64,000 nucleotides of DNA, from the NCBI GenBank assembly GCA_903917345.1, contig CAIXAE010000012.1:1-64000 (forward strand), written 5' to 3'. The position numbers were made by a program, and so were the translations under genes. The notes below the pieces were generated by a model, which saw nothing but the letters and a program-made list of their open reading frames with translations, searched no databases and was not told the origin of the DNA. The stretch comes from an uncultured Methylococcaceae bacterium (lineage in GTDB: Bacteria > Pseudomonadota > Gammaproteobacteria > Methylococcales > Methylomonadaceae). This document shows positions 26,762 through 34,557 of this stretch, piece after piece (positions within the stretch are counted from its first letter, which is position 1; each line of letters begins with the position of its first letter).

Positions 26762-26996
26762 AGTAATCTTTAAAGGTTGTCCTATAGCGCTGTTTAACGT
26801 CGGGTAATACCTAAACTTAAACGAGTAATGTATATCGGACGTCCTTGAGTACTTACTCGACGTCATATAGGGTCGATAAGACGCCTTGTTTTTGGGTTTA
26901 ATAAAATAGATACAGTTGATTTAAATACAACTCATAATCAAAATGCCTGTATGCTTAATATACTTTCACACGCTTTATGGCTCTTCAATTCACACT

Positions 26997-27665
26997 ATGA
27001 CAGACATTACTTTTTCAATAGCTGACTACCCCGAGATTCGTAATCGCGGCATTTTTCTGAATACTAAAATATACGAAAAGCTTACTCCAGAAGATATCAA
27101 AACCTGTGCTTGCAATCTTGATGTGTGGGTTGGGAATGCATTAGGAATTGATAGTGACGAAGAAATGAATATATTTGCTGATTATGCCATTTATGGGTAC
27201 CGTCCCAATGGTTTTAATATGGCTGAAAAGTTCTTGCGCTTATTTCATAATGAGGCTGATGACTTTGAACTAGCATTGCTTCGGTATATGCGATCTGCGC
27301 ACTATGTCATTTATCAAGTCGAAGAAACGAATGGCGTGGACACCTTTAATGTCGTGGATATATACAGTAAGGTTCAGTATAAGATTATAGATTTTAAATT
27401 GGCAAAGTCCACTTTTAAAGGCGAAATATTCGCCAGCCATCTGATTGACTTTGAAGGATTCTCTATTCAAACGGGAGGGGCTTTGATAATGGCACCCGAG
27501 ATTTTAGGGTCTGATGTAATGAAGCAATTGATTGAATTTATGAAAGACGCTTATCCGGGTGATTTTTTGAGTTATCCAGAGATTGGTGCATTGCTCGCAA
27601 AAAATATGGCTGCTGCGGGACTAAAACTGGGGGAGCGCGCAAAATTGGGCCGTGTGAAGTTTTAA
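26997..27665 (+). CDS. Hypothetical protein resembling SEC-C-associated domain proteins
   Basis: The stretch from about residue 50 (DYAIYGYRPNGFNMAEKFLRL, then YMRSAHYVIYQVEE, VVDIYSKVQYKI and SIQTGGALIMAP) recalls the domain that accompanies SEC-C zinc motifs in some proteins, but no C-terminal SEC-C cysteines are present. No enzyme motif is visible. The ATG at 26997 gives 222 residues; an ATG at 26943 would add 18 hydrophobic residues, and neither has a ribosome site. It sits alone after the palindromic region. Confidence 0.6.
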   Translation: MTDITFSIADYPEIRNRGIFLNTKIYEKLTPEDIKTCACNLDVWVGNALGIDSDEEMNIFADYAIYGYRPNGFNMAEKFLRLFHNEADDFELALLRYMRSAHYVIYQVEETNGVDTFNVVDIYSKVQYKIIDFKLAKSTFKGEIFASHLIDFEGFSIQTGGALIMAPEILGSDVMKQLIEFMKDAYPGDFLSYPEIGALLAKNMAAAGLKLGERAKLGRVKF

Positions 27666-27681
27666 TTTTTAGATAGCAATC

Positions 27682-28398
27682 CTAGAATTGATATCGAACA
27701 TTCGCAAATAAATTGTCGATCAAGGTATCTCTGTTTGTGGTTGAATAGAGATAATCCGCTAAATAGGCGATATCTGTCACCCAATGTGTGTTGAGTTGAT
27801 AACTAAACCCCGCTTGAATTCTATACTCGCTTACCCCTTTGGGGCCGTAGGCGCTATTGTTTAAATAACCATAAACCTCATTACCCAGCACAGCACTTAA
27901 TTTTGGGCTAATGAAGTTTAAAGGTCGGTTTATTTGAATCAGCTCTCTCAGTCTCATGCCAGTACTGGCAGTGTCGTATCGGATGCGTTCATCAAGTCGC
28001 GTTCGTAAATTGATATTAAAACCTAATAAACCAGTCGATACTACAAAATCTTCGTAGGGTCTATTTTCATCATAGGGTCTCTTATTAAGAGGCGTGTTCC
28101 AGTCATGCAGGTATCCCAAGCCGACAGCGATATTGGGGTTAAGTTGTTTTGTTACTTGAGTCGAAAGTTGAGTTTCATTAAACCGCATACCGGCCGGGCT
28201 ATCGTCACGCGTTAGGTTTTGCTCTAAGATTTGCCAGTTAAGATCTTCAGCTAATCGGCCTGTAAGACCGGCTGAGGTAATTGTTCCATCAATGTAGTTG
28301 GTATTGGCCGACACGTTAGAACTTAAAGCATAAAGTTCAACGATCACTAGCAGCAACTTCACCCAAGCTGAAAGCTTATATTTATGAAGCATGTGCAT
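27682..28398 (-). CDS. DUF2490-type outer-membrane protein
   Basis: The 238-residue protein has a signal peptide (hydrophobic 14-26, cleavage probably after VSA near residue 31), then amphipathic beta-strands and a C-terminal YQF, as in outer-membrane barrels. The segment EDLNWQILEQNL...RLRELIQINRPL...LSAVLGNEVYGYLN fits DUF2490. The function is unknown. The stop lies 16 bases from the convergent gene upstream. Confidence 0.72.
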   Translation of the reverse strand: MHMLHKYKLSAWVKLLLVIVELYALSSNVSANTNYIDGTITSAGLTGRLAEDLNWQILEQNLTRDDSPAGMRFNETQLSTQVTKQLNPNIAVGLGYLHDWNTPLNKRPYDENRPYEDFVVSTGLLGFNINLRTRLDERIRYDTASTGMRLRELIQINRPLNFISPKLSAVLGNEVYGYLNNSAYGPKGVSEYRIQAGFSYQLNTHWVTDIAYLADYLYSTTNRDTLIDNLFANVRYQF

Positions 28399-28507
28399 AA
28401 TTTTCCACTGTTATGAGGTGAGGATAAAATCTATGATAGCAACATTAGAACAAAAGTTTTAATGATCAAATACTATGAATGTATCTAATAGTTAGATGAG
28501 TATTTTC

Positions 28508-28545
28508 ACTGATAGCCCAATATCTTATTGGGCTATCAGTTTTTT
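28508..28545 (+). terminator. Strong hairpin with T-run
   Basis: ACTGATAGCCCAATA (28508-28522) pairs perfectly with 28526-28540 over a 3-base loop and is followed by six Ts on the plus strand. Both flanking genes are on the minus strand, so the hairpin may work mainly as a structural end for the alcohol dehydrogenase transcript, where the U-run would be missing, or block antisense transcription. Confidence 0.65.
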
Positions 28546-28562
28546 AAAGAAAGTTATTAGCG

Positions 28563-29606
28563 TTATAAACTGGCTAAATCAATCACAAAACGATATTTAA
28601 CGTCGCTTTTTAATACACGCTCATAAGCTTCGTTGATGTGTTGTATGGGAATAATCTCAACGTCAGAGGTGATGTTGTGTTCGGCACAAAAATCTAACAT
28701 TTCTTGGGTTTCTTTTATGCCACCTATTAAGGAACCGGCAAGATTTCTGCGTTTAAAGATTAAATTACCTACGGAGGGTGAGGGGTGAGGTTGATCAGGC
28801 ACGCCCACTAAACATAATGTGCCGTCGCGTTTTAATAAAGCAGTAAACGCATCTAAATCATGGGGTACGGCCACCGTATTCAATATAAAATCAAAACTAG
28901 CAATATGTTGTGCCATTTCATCTGGATGCTTTGAGATCACGACTTCATCTGCACCTAGGCGTTTAGCATCTTCTGCTTTGCCAGGAGAAGTGGTAAATAA
29001 AACAACATAAGCGCCCATTGCATGCGCTAGTTTAATGCCCATGTGGCCTAGGCCCCCTAAGCCCACCACGCCTACTTTATCGCCTTTACCGACCTTCCAA
29101 TGCCTTAAGGGTGAGTAAGTGGTAATGCCGGCGCATAGTAAAGGTGCTGCAGCGGCTAAATCTAGCTTGTCTGATACGTGTAAGACAAAGTCTTGGTTAA
29201 CGACGATTTGTTTAGAGTAGCCACCATAATTATTACCCCCAGAGATTTTATCAGGGCTGTTATAGGTAAACTCAGCACTATTACAATATTGTTGTAAGTC
29301 TTCTTGGCAATCTGGGCAAACACCACAGGAGCCGACCATACAGCCTACTCCGACGCTATCACCCACTTTAAAACCTTTGACTTCAGTGCCTATTTTGGTG
29401 ACTTTGCCGACTATTTCATGTCCTGGTACCATGGGGAAACTTGAGTTACCCCATTCATTACGAACTTGATGTATGTCGGAATGGCAGACGCCACAGTAGA
29501 GTATTTCTATTTGGACGTCATTAGCAAGGGGTTCGCGTCTCTCAAAACTAAAGGCTTCTAAAGGCGTGTTGTGGTTATGAGCGGCATAGCCTAGTGTTTT
29601 TTGCAT
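28563..29606 (-). CDS. Zinc-dependent NAD(P) alcohol dehydrogenase (cinnamyl-ADH/YahK type)
   Basis: Medium-chain dehydrogenase of 347 residues that interconverts alcohols and aldehydes. Catalytic zinc ligands are in YCGVCHSDIHQ and PGHEIVGKV. The structural zinc cysteines are in CGVCPDCQEDLQQYC, and the cofactor loop is VGLGGLGHMGIKLA. The catalytic zinc region and VDLASL-type ending are typical of NADPH-preferring aldehyde reductases. It might reduce aldehydes formed by stress or methylotrophy, which is inference. AGGAGCCC lies before the ATG. Confidence 0.9.
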   Translation of the reverse strand: MQKTLGYAAHNHNTPLEAFSFERREPLANDVQIEILYCGVCHSDIHQVRNEWGNSSFPMVPGHEIVGKVTKIGTEVKGFKVGDSVGVGCMVGSCGVCPDCQEDLQQYCNSAEFTYNSPDKISGGNNYGGYSKQIVVNQDFVLHVSDKLDLAAAAPLLCAGITTYSPLRHWKVGKGDKVGVVGLGGLGHMGIKLAHAMGAYVVLFTTSPGKAEDAKRLGADEVVISKHPDEMAQHIASFDFILNTVAVPHDLDAFTALLKRDGTLCLVGVPDQPHPSPSVGNLIFKRRNLAGSLIGGIKETQEMLDFCAEHNITSDVEIIPIQHINEAYERVLKSDVKYRFVIDLASL

Positions 29607-29621
29607 AAAGGGCTCCTAGTA

Positions 29622-30242
29622 TTATTTAATTTCGATATGTATTTCGTTGCGACGTAAAAAGGGCAGGGTCCATGGTGGATCATAAGCTGCCGATTGCGCA
29701 GGATTTATCAAAGTGTATTTTTGTTGAATTAACCAAGACGCTAACTCAGAAGATTTTTCTTTAATCCCTTGTTCAGATAGGCTGCCCGTATAACTCAGTA
29801 CGGCCAGTTTTTTACTGGGAATCTCAACCAGCTTAATGGCAGGATCATCAGGTATGGGGGCGTTGGCTAGTGTATAAGTACTCGGTAACACAAATGCCAT
29901 GTACCAGTTATCGCCTGATTGTTGTTGTATGACCGGAGCAGTCATCGCAATTTGTTCGGAACTTTGCTTTTCTTGGATAACTGGGGTGGTCATGCTGATT
30001 TGTTGTTGGCTTTGGTTGCCACCAAAGATATATCCAGCTAGGCGTCTAAAACCTTGGTTACCACTGGTATGATAATCACCGGTTATTTCAGTTTGAGCGA
30101 TAAGAATAGGGGGGTATTCTCTAATCTGAATGTGTCCATAGTCTTGCAAGACTTGGTAGTGAGGTTCTTCTGATGTTCTTATGCCGACTAAACTACAGCC
30201 TGTCAGTATAAGAGTGCTTAAAATACTGATTACTTTTGTCAT
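29622..30242 (-). CDS. SOUL-family heme-binding lipoprotein
   Basis: The 206-residue protein has a short lipoprotein signal ending in LILTGC. The SOUL/HBP fold follows: YQVLQDYGHIQIREYPPILIAQTEI at the start, QISMTTPVI and QIAMTAPVI (the family repeat), and YDPPWTLPFLRRNEIHIEI at the end. Some SOUL proteins bind heme or porphyrins; binding here is untested. It lies 15 bases upstream of the dehydrogenase gene on the same strand, so they probably share a transcript. Confidence 0.88.
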   Translation of the reverse strand: MTKVISILSTLILTGCSLVGIRTSEEPHYQVLQDYGHIQIREYPPILIAQTEITGDYHTSGNQGFRRLAGYIFGGNQSQQQISMTTPVIQEKQSSEQIAMTAPVIQQQSGDNWYMAFVLPSTYTLANAPIPDDPAIKLVEIPSKKLAVLSYTGSLSEQGIKEKSSELASWLIQQKYTLINPAQSAAYDPPWTLPFLRRNEIHIEIK

Positions 30243-30475
30243 CTTTAATAACCCTCCTGTATAGCGTTTAATTTAAATTACTAAAAGTATTTTAATACCA
30301 TTAAGACTTAGTTTATCAAGCCAATAGCTTATCGGTTTAAATTAATCTAATGCGACAAAAGTTTTGAAGTGAAACTAAAGGGGGCGTTGAGATGTTTGTG
30401 TTTGCTAGGCGTTAGCAAATGATAACAATTGTAGAGATAGGAGGGCGGCTTAATAGTCGCCCCAAAATGGCTTGA

Positions 30476-30739
30476 TTAGCGTCTGCCTTTGTTACCGGGC
30501 GCTGCTTCTTCAAATTTAACCTTTAAAGGTTTTCCGCAATATAAATTGCCATCAAGTGCTGCTATAGCAGCTCTGGCTTCGTGGCCTTCCATGCCTACAA
30601 AACCGAATCCTCGACATTTTCCGCTGAAAATATCAGCGATAAGTTGAATGGAGCGGACTTTGCCATACTCTGAAAATAACTCTTCAACAGAAGATTCAGT
30701 GGCGTCGCTAGGTAAGTTTCCTACAAAAAGTCGTTTCAA
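30476..30739 (-). CDS. RRM-type RNA-binding protein
   Basis: The 87-residue protein is one RNA recognition motif. RNP2 is LFVGNL at residues 4-9 and RNP1 is CRGFGFVGM near 45. A short basic tail (NKGRR) ends it. The TTG at 30739 is chosen because AGGA lies upstream and homologues start MKRLFVGNLP-like; extending further upstream adds unlikely residues. It follows a cold-shock gene on the same strand, with a hairpin in the 107-base gap. Confidence 0.85.
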   Translation of the reverse strand: MKRLFVGNLPSDATESSVEELFSEYGKVRSIQLIADIFSGKCRGFGFVGMEGHEARAAIAALDGNLYCGKPLKVKFEEAAPGNKGRR

Positions 30740-30791
30740 AAGACATATCCTAAATAAGGGGGAGAGGGAGAGGGGTCGGAAAATCCGACTA

Positions 30792-30832
30792 CGCCCCAAC
30801 CCTGAATAAATGTACTCGGGGTTGGGTGTTAG
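30792..30832 (-). promoter_or_regulatory. Hairpin between the cold-shock and RRM genes
   Basis: CCCAACCC and GGGTTGGG arms face each other across about 16 bases in the gap. With no clear T-run on the minus strand it may be a leaky terminator or an RNA-stability structure dividing the two genes. Confidence 0.4.
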
Positions 30833-30846
30833 AAAGCAAAGGTCAG

Positions 30847-31053
30847 TTATGCTGTCGTTACGTTTGAAGCTTGTGGGCCTTTTGCGCCTGATTCTACATC
30901 ATATTTTACAGCTTGACCTTCAGCTAAAGTGCGGAAACCACCGTCACTTGCGATTGCAGAAAAATGTACGAATACATCTGCACTGCCATCACTTGGAGAA
31001 ATAAAACCGAATCCTTTAGATTCGTTAAACCATTTAACTGTACCTGTTGCCAT
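30847..31053 (-). CDS. Cold-shock domain protein (CspA family)
   Basis: The 68-residue OB-fold nucleic-acid chaperone begins [23 protein letters not shown]1 is KGFGFI and RNP2 is VFVHF. TGAGGA lies 8 bases before the ATG. A candidate TATAAT at 31212-31217 (minus) would give a leader of about 150 bases with a hairpin at 31155-31180. Long structured leaders are known for cspA-type mRNAs. Confidence 0.95.
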   Translation of the reverse strand: MATGTVKWFNESKGFGFISPSDGSADVFVHFSAIASDGGFRTLAEGQAVKYDVESGAKGPQASNVTTA

Positions 31054-31154
31054 GTTACATCCTCAATAAATTGAATTAAAAATTTTTATTGCAAATCAGA
31101 CCGGGCACAAATAGGAAAATAACGAATGGAATTTCTGAGAAGTGCTGATTAACA

Positions 31155-31180
31155 TGCAAAACTTATTAGACAAGTTTGCA
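31155..31180 (-). promoter_or_regulatory. Hairpin in cold-shock gene leader
   Basis: TGCAAAACTT and AAGTTTGCA form a 9-bp stem with one bulged base, about 100 bases before the start codon. It may be a temperature-responsive leader element, which is inference. Confidence 0.35.
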
Positions 31181-31211
31181 TTTGTGGCAATACTATCGAC
31201 TAACAATTATC

Positions 31212-31217
31212 ATTATA
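31212..31217 (-). promoter_or_regulatory. Candidate -10 box of cold-shock gene
   Basis: TATAAT reads on the minus strand 159 bases before the ATG. The -35 region is poor. Confidence 0.3.
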
Positions 31218-31241
31218 GTGGCATATGACTTGCATAGCCAT

Positions 31242-33473
31242 CTATTTCCAAATAGTGACAATATTAGTGAAATCATCGGTCCATGGCTTCATATCAAAAT
31301 ATAATGGCATCTTTTCCCAATGACCTAGTTGGCTTAGGCTAAGGGGCGCTAAAGTGTCTGGATTTTTGGCCATCACCACCCAGTCAGTTGCAACAACAAG
31401 AGGGGGCGGATTTTGCGGTTTATACTCTTGAATAAGAGCCGCTAGATGCATGTGTTCTGCATGGATAGAGAGTACTTTTTTAAGCGCTAAATGCCGATTA
31501 GTCATATGAAAGGCTAAGATACCGTGCGGTTTTAACTTTTTAAAATAGATCTCTAGGGCTTCTTTAGTGATTAGGTGCGTGGGTACGGAATCTGAGCTAA
31601 AGGCGTCCATGATTAATAGATCAAATTGGCCGTCAGGTTCTTTATCTAGCGATAAACGTGCGTCACCAATACGTATGCTGGGTTGATGTGCACAAAGCTT
31701 CATGTAAGTGAAAAATTCTGGCTTACTGGCTATCTCTACAACTAAAGGATCAATCTCATATAAGGTCCAATGCTGAGATGCTTTCGAGTAGCACGTTAAA
31801 GCACCAGCCCCTAAACCTACTACACCAATATTCCAGTTTTGATTTTTGGTGTCAAACTCTTTAAAAAGTTGTCCCATGGGGCCTGGGCGACTGTAATAAG
31901 TTAATGGCGTTGTTTGTAAGTTTTCAGGTAGGCGTTGTGCGCCGTGTTTAGTCGTGCCATGGAAAAGCTCATGGTACGTTTCATCTTGATTTCTCTCGTC
32001 AGTCAATACGCTTTCTCGCACAGCTAAGACACCAAAGAAGGTGCGTTCTTGATAGATCGTGTGTGATGACAGGCCGTGTAAACCTAACGATAAGAAAATA
32101 ATAGCCCCGGTGCTAAAAGCAAAAGCAATAGGCTTTGATCTTAATAAAAAGGTAATCAGCGTAATAAAAATGAGGCTGATAACGATAATATCAAAGTATT
32201 GTAGTAAATCTTTGATACTTGCATAAAGAGTAAGACCTGTAATAACTAATGCGGTGGGCCATATTACTTGGAGTAGCGCACTTTTGGCCGTGATTGATAT
32301 CGACCATGGACGTAATAGTAGTGCGGCAATAATCATTAACGGATACTCGTAGATACCATTAAAGATAAAAGGCGCAACAAAGGTGTTAAACATGCCACCT
32401 AACATGCCACCAAAGGACATGATTAAATAGAAGGTAGTTAAATGTTGGGTAGCCGGCCGGTTTTTTGATAACTCACCATGGCAAACCATGACGGCAAAGA
32501 AAAAGGCGATGAGATGTAATATTAAATAGGCCCAGTAAGGTAAATCAGCTGGGTTAATAAACGCATAGGTAATAAAGGGAATTAAGATATAAGGTTGTAA
32601 TCTGACTATAACGGGATGAATAGCATCGTTCCAGTGTGAGAATACAATAATAAAAGTTAATAAATAGACGGTTAAGGGAATAATCCATAACAAAGGTACC
32701 GAGGCAATATCGGTACTTATAAAATTGGTTAAGCCTAGTAATAAACTAGAAGGCACAAACGCTAAAGCTAACCAATGTAGTCTTCTTCCCCAGCTCAGAT
32801 TTACGTCTTCTGGAGGAGTGCTTTCTTGTGTAATGGGGGGGTGTTGTTTGCTTTTATAAAGCAAGGCTGCACAAGCCGATATTAAAAGGCACAGCAAGAT
32901 GTAACCTAAACTCCAGTCCGTTTTTTGTGCGCTTAAATCAATGTGCGGTTCAATTAAAAATGGATAACTGATGAGGGCAATAAGACTGCCGGCATTACTT
33001 GCTGCATACAAAAAGTAAGGATCATCACTGTTTTTATGATCGATACTAGCAAACCATTTTTGGATTAACGGTGAGGTAGTCGATACCACGAATAAAGGGA
33101 GACCGATTGCAATCAACAATGTCCATACTATCCAGAGTGTAGGATTGCTTTCTGTTGGGGGAGCAGTATTTTCAGGTAAGGCTAAGGGCAAAGCTAAAAA
33201 GCTCAGCAGAATAACTAGGGTGTGTAATTGGATTTGTCGGACGGGTTTAAAGCGTGAAGCAATCGTGTGTGCGTACAGATACCCTAAAAATAAAATAGTT
33301 TGATAAAACACCATACAGGTGTTCCAAACAGCGGGTGATCCGCCTAGCAAGGGTAAAAGGATTTTTCCGAACAGGGGTTGCAGTACAAACATGAGTGATG
33401 CACTGACAAATAATGTCCCTGCAAATAATAAGGTCCAAGATAAACTTTGGTTAGTTTTTGCAGGGTGAGACAT
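31242..33473 (-). CDS. Fused membrane/spermidine-synthase-like protein
   Basis: The 743-residue protein has two parts. Residues 1 to about 460 contain a dozen or more hydrophobic helices (MFS-like transporter region). Residues 490-743 form a spermidine-synthase-like Rossmann domain with the AdoMet-type loop GVVGLGAGALTCYSK and DLLIMDAFSSDSVPTHLITKEAL. Proteins of this build are widespread but their reaction is unknown, and true polyamine synthesis is doubtful. It begins 11 bases after fdsD, so it is apparently the last gene of the formate dehydrogenase operon. Confidence 0.85.
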   Translation of the reverse strand: MSHPAKTNQSLSWTLLFAGTLFVSASLMFVLQPLFGKILLPLLGGSPAVWNTCMVFYQTILFLGYLYAHTIASRFKPVRQIQLHTLVILLSFLALPLALPENTAPPTESNPTLWIVWTLLIAIGLPLFVVSTTSPLIQKWFASIDHKNSDDPYFLYAASNAGSLIALISYPFLIEPHIDLSAQKTDWSLGYILLCLLISACAALLYKSKQHPPITQESTPPEDVNLSWGRRLHWLALAFVPSSLLLGLTNFISTDIASVPLLWIIPLTVYLLTFIIVFSHWNDAIHPVIVRLQPYILIPFITYAFINPADLPYWAYLILHLIAFFFAVMVCHGELSKNRPATQHLTTFYLIMSFGGMLGGMFNTFVAPFIFNGIYEYPLMIIAALLLRPWSISITAKSALLQVIWPTALVITGLTLYASIKDLLQYFDIIVISLIFITLITFLLRSKPIAFAFSTGAIIFLSLGLHGLSSHTIYQERTFFGVLAVRESVLTDERNQDETYHELFHGTTKHGAQRLPENLQTTPLTYYSRPGPMGQLFKEFDTKNQNWNIGVVGLGAGALTCYSKASQHWTLYEIDPLVVEIASKPEFFTYMKLCAHQPSIRIGDARLSLDKEPDGQFDLLIMDAFSSDSVPTHLITKEALEIYFKKLKPHGILAFHMTNRHLALKKVLSIHAEHMHLAALIQEYKPQNPPPLVVATDWVVMAKNPDTLAPLSLSQLGHWEKMPLYFDMKPWTDDFTNIVTIWK

Positions 33474-33484
33474 GTTTGATTTTA

Positions 33485-33700
33485 TTAATCAAGTTTTGCG
33501 ATAGCTTGTCTTGCTAAGTCACTTAATTTTGAACCATCTTCTTTATTGTAACTGATGATAGCTTGACGCATTCTTGGGTCCCATGATCTAAAAATATGAT
33601 TTTTTATGCCATTGGCAGCGAGTTCTTTGTCACTTTCGGCATTAAAAAAATTACCAATATCATTGGCCATTCTAATTAAGATATCAATTTTATTGCTCAT
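33485..33700 (-). CDS. fdsD: Formate dehydrogenase delta subunit FdsD
   Basis: Small accessory subunit of 71 residues. The pattern IDILIRMANDIGNFFNAE and HIFRSWDPRMRQAI matches FdsD, which is needed for active soluble formate dehydrogenase. Its ATG overlaps the fdhD stop (ATGA). Confidence 0.92.
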   Translation of the reverse strand: MSNKIDILIRMANDIGNFFNAESDKELAANGIKNHIFRSWDPRMRQAIISYNKEDGSKLSDLARQAIAKLD

Positions 33701-34533
33701 AATACATTGCTATTGTGGGTTAAGCGATGAGGGTGTGTGTAGATCACATGCTGAGCACCCCTAGCAAAACCAATTAAGGTTAAATTTGTTTCTTTGGCTA
33801 AGCGAATAGCTAAACCGGTAGGTGCTGATATGGCTGCGAGCATATTAATGCCTACCCATGCTGTTTTTTGTACCATTTCAAAACTGGCTCGACTAGTAAC
33901 GAGTACAAACCCGCTGGATAATTCTTTTTCGGTGCGTAATAAAAAACCAATCAGTTTATCAAGGGCATTGTGCCTACCAACGTCTTCTCTTATATCAATG
34001 ATACCTTGCCCCGGTATCACCCATGCCGCTGCATGCACGGCACCGGTTATTTTATTAAGCTTTTGAAATGAAGCCAGTTCTGTTAGTGCGTGTTGTAAGT
34101 CGGTTGCGCAGACACTTAAATCACCGACCACTTCACCGGGCTTGCGAATAGCTTGTTTTAAAGTGCTCGCGCCACATAATCCACAGCCTGTTCGGCCGGT
34201 TAAGTTTCGGCCTTTATCAGACATACAATGAAAGCGTTCTTCAGGAATCTTTATCTGCACTTCAATACCGTTAGAACGATTATAGACGCGAGCAGATAAC
34301 AATTCTTGAGGGCTTTTAATAATGCCTTCTGTAATACTAAATCCTAATGCGAACTCTTCAAGATTAGTCGGCGTTGCCAGCATGACAACATGCGGCATGC
34401 CGTTGTATATTAAAGAGATGGGGACTTCTTCCACAATAGTATCCAGTTCACTTATGTGATGATCACTTTTCCACCGATCAACAGTGAATTCTTGATAGCT
34501 AGGCCAACCAAGATCTAATATTGCTTCGTCCAT
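33697..34533 (-). CDS. fdhD: Formate dehydrogenase accessory sulfurtransferase FdhD
   Basis: Cytoplasmic chaperone that sulfurates the molybdenum cofactor for formate dehydrogenase. The functional cysteine pair is C117 and C120 in TGRTGCGLCGAS. EDVGRHNALDKLIG and SRASFEMVQK are family signatures. The 278 residues are standard. It lies between fdsA (24 bases) and fdsD (overlap), as in other Fds operons. Confidence 0.96.
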   Translation of the reverse strand: MDEAILDLGWPSYQEFTVDRWKSDHHISELDTIVEEVPISLIYNGMPHVVMLATPTNLEEFALGFSITEGIIKSPQELLSARVYNRSNGIEVQIKIPEERFHCMSDKGRNLTGRTGCGLCGASTLKQAIRKPGEVVGDLSVCATDLQHALTELASFQKLNKITGAVHAAAWVIPGQGIIDIREDVGRHNALDKLIGFLLRTEKELSSGFVLVTSRASFEMVQKTAWVGINMLAAISAPTGLAIRLAKETNLTLIGFARGAQHVIYTHPHRLTHNSNVL

Positions 34534-34557
34534 TTCTAATAGTTAATGGCTAAGCCA

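Larger units (their letters stand above)
26288..26942. repeat. Palindrome-rich intergenic region
   Basis: About 650 bases with no convincing gene but dense internal structure. It contains a degenerate 83-base tandem repeat (26356-26521), two related long hairpins (26534-26585 and 26734-26761), a 14-bp inverted repeat enclosing the first hairpin (26505-26518 with 26685-26698), seven GACGTC palindromes, and four copies of CGRGTAAT (26406, 26760, 26801, 26822). It could be a repetitive extragenic element, a structured RNA, or a protein-binding array. No match to a known family is claimed. Confidence 0.75.

Noticed and set aside
26288-26942. CRISPR array or integron attC array
   Set aside because: No regular repeat-spacer pattern with conserved repeats, and no attC R and L box pairs or integrase gene.
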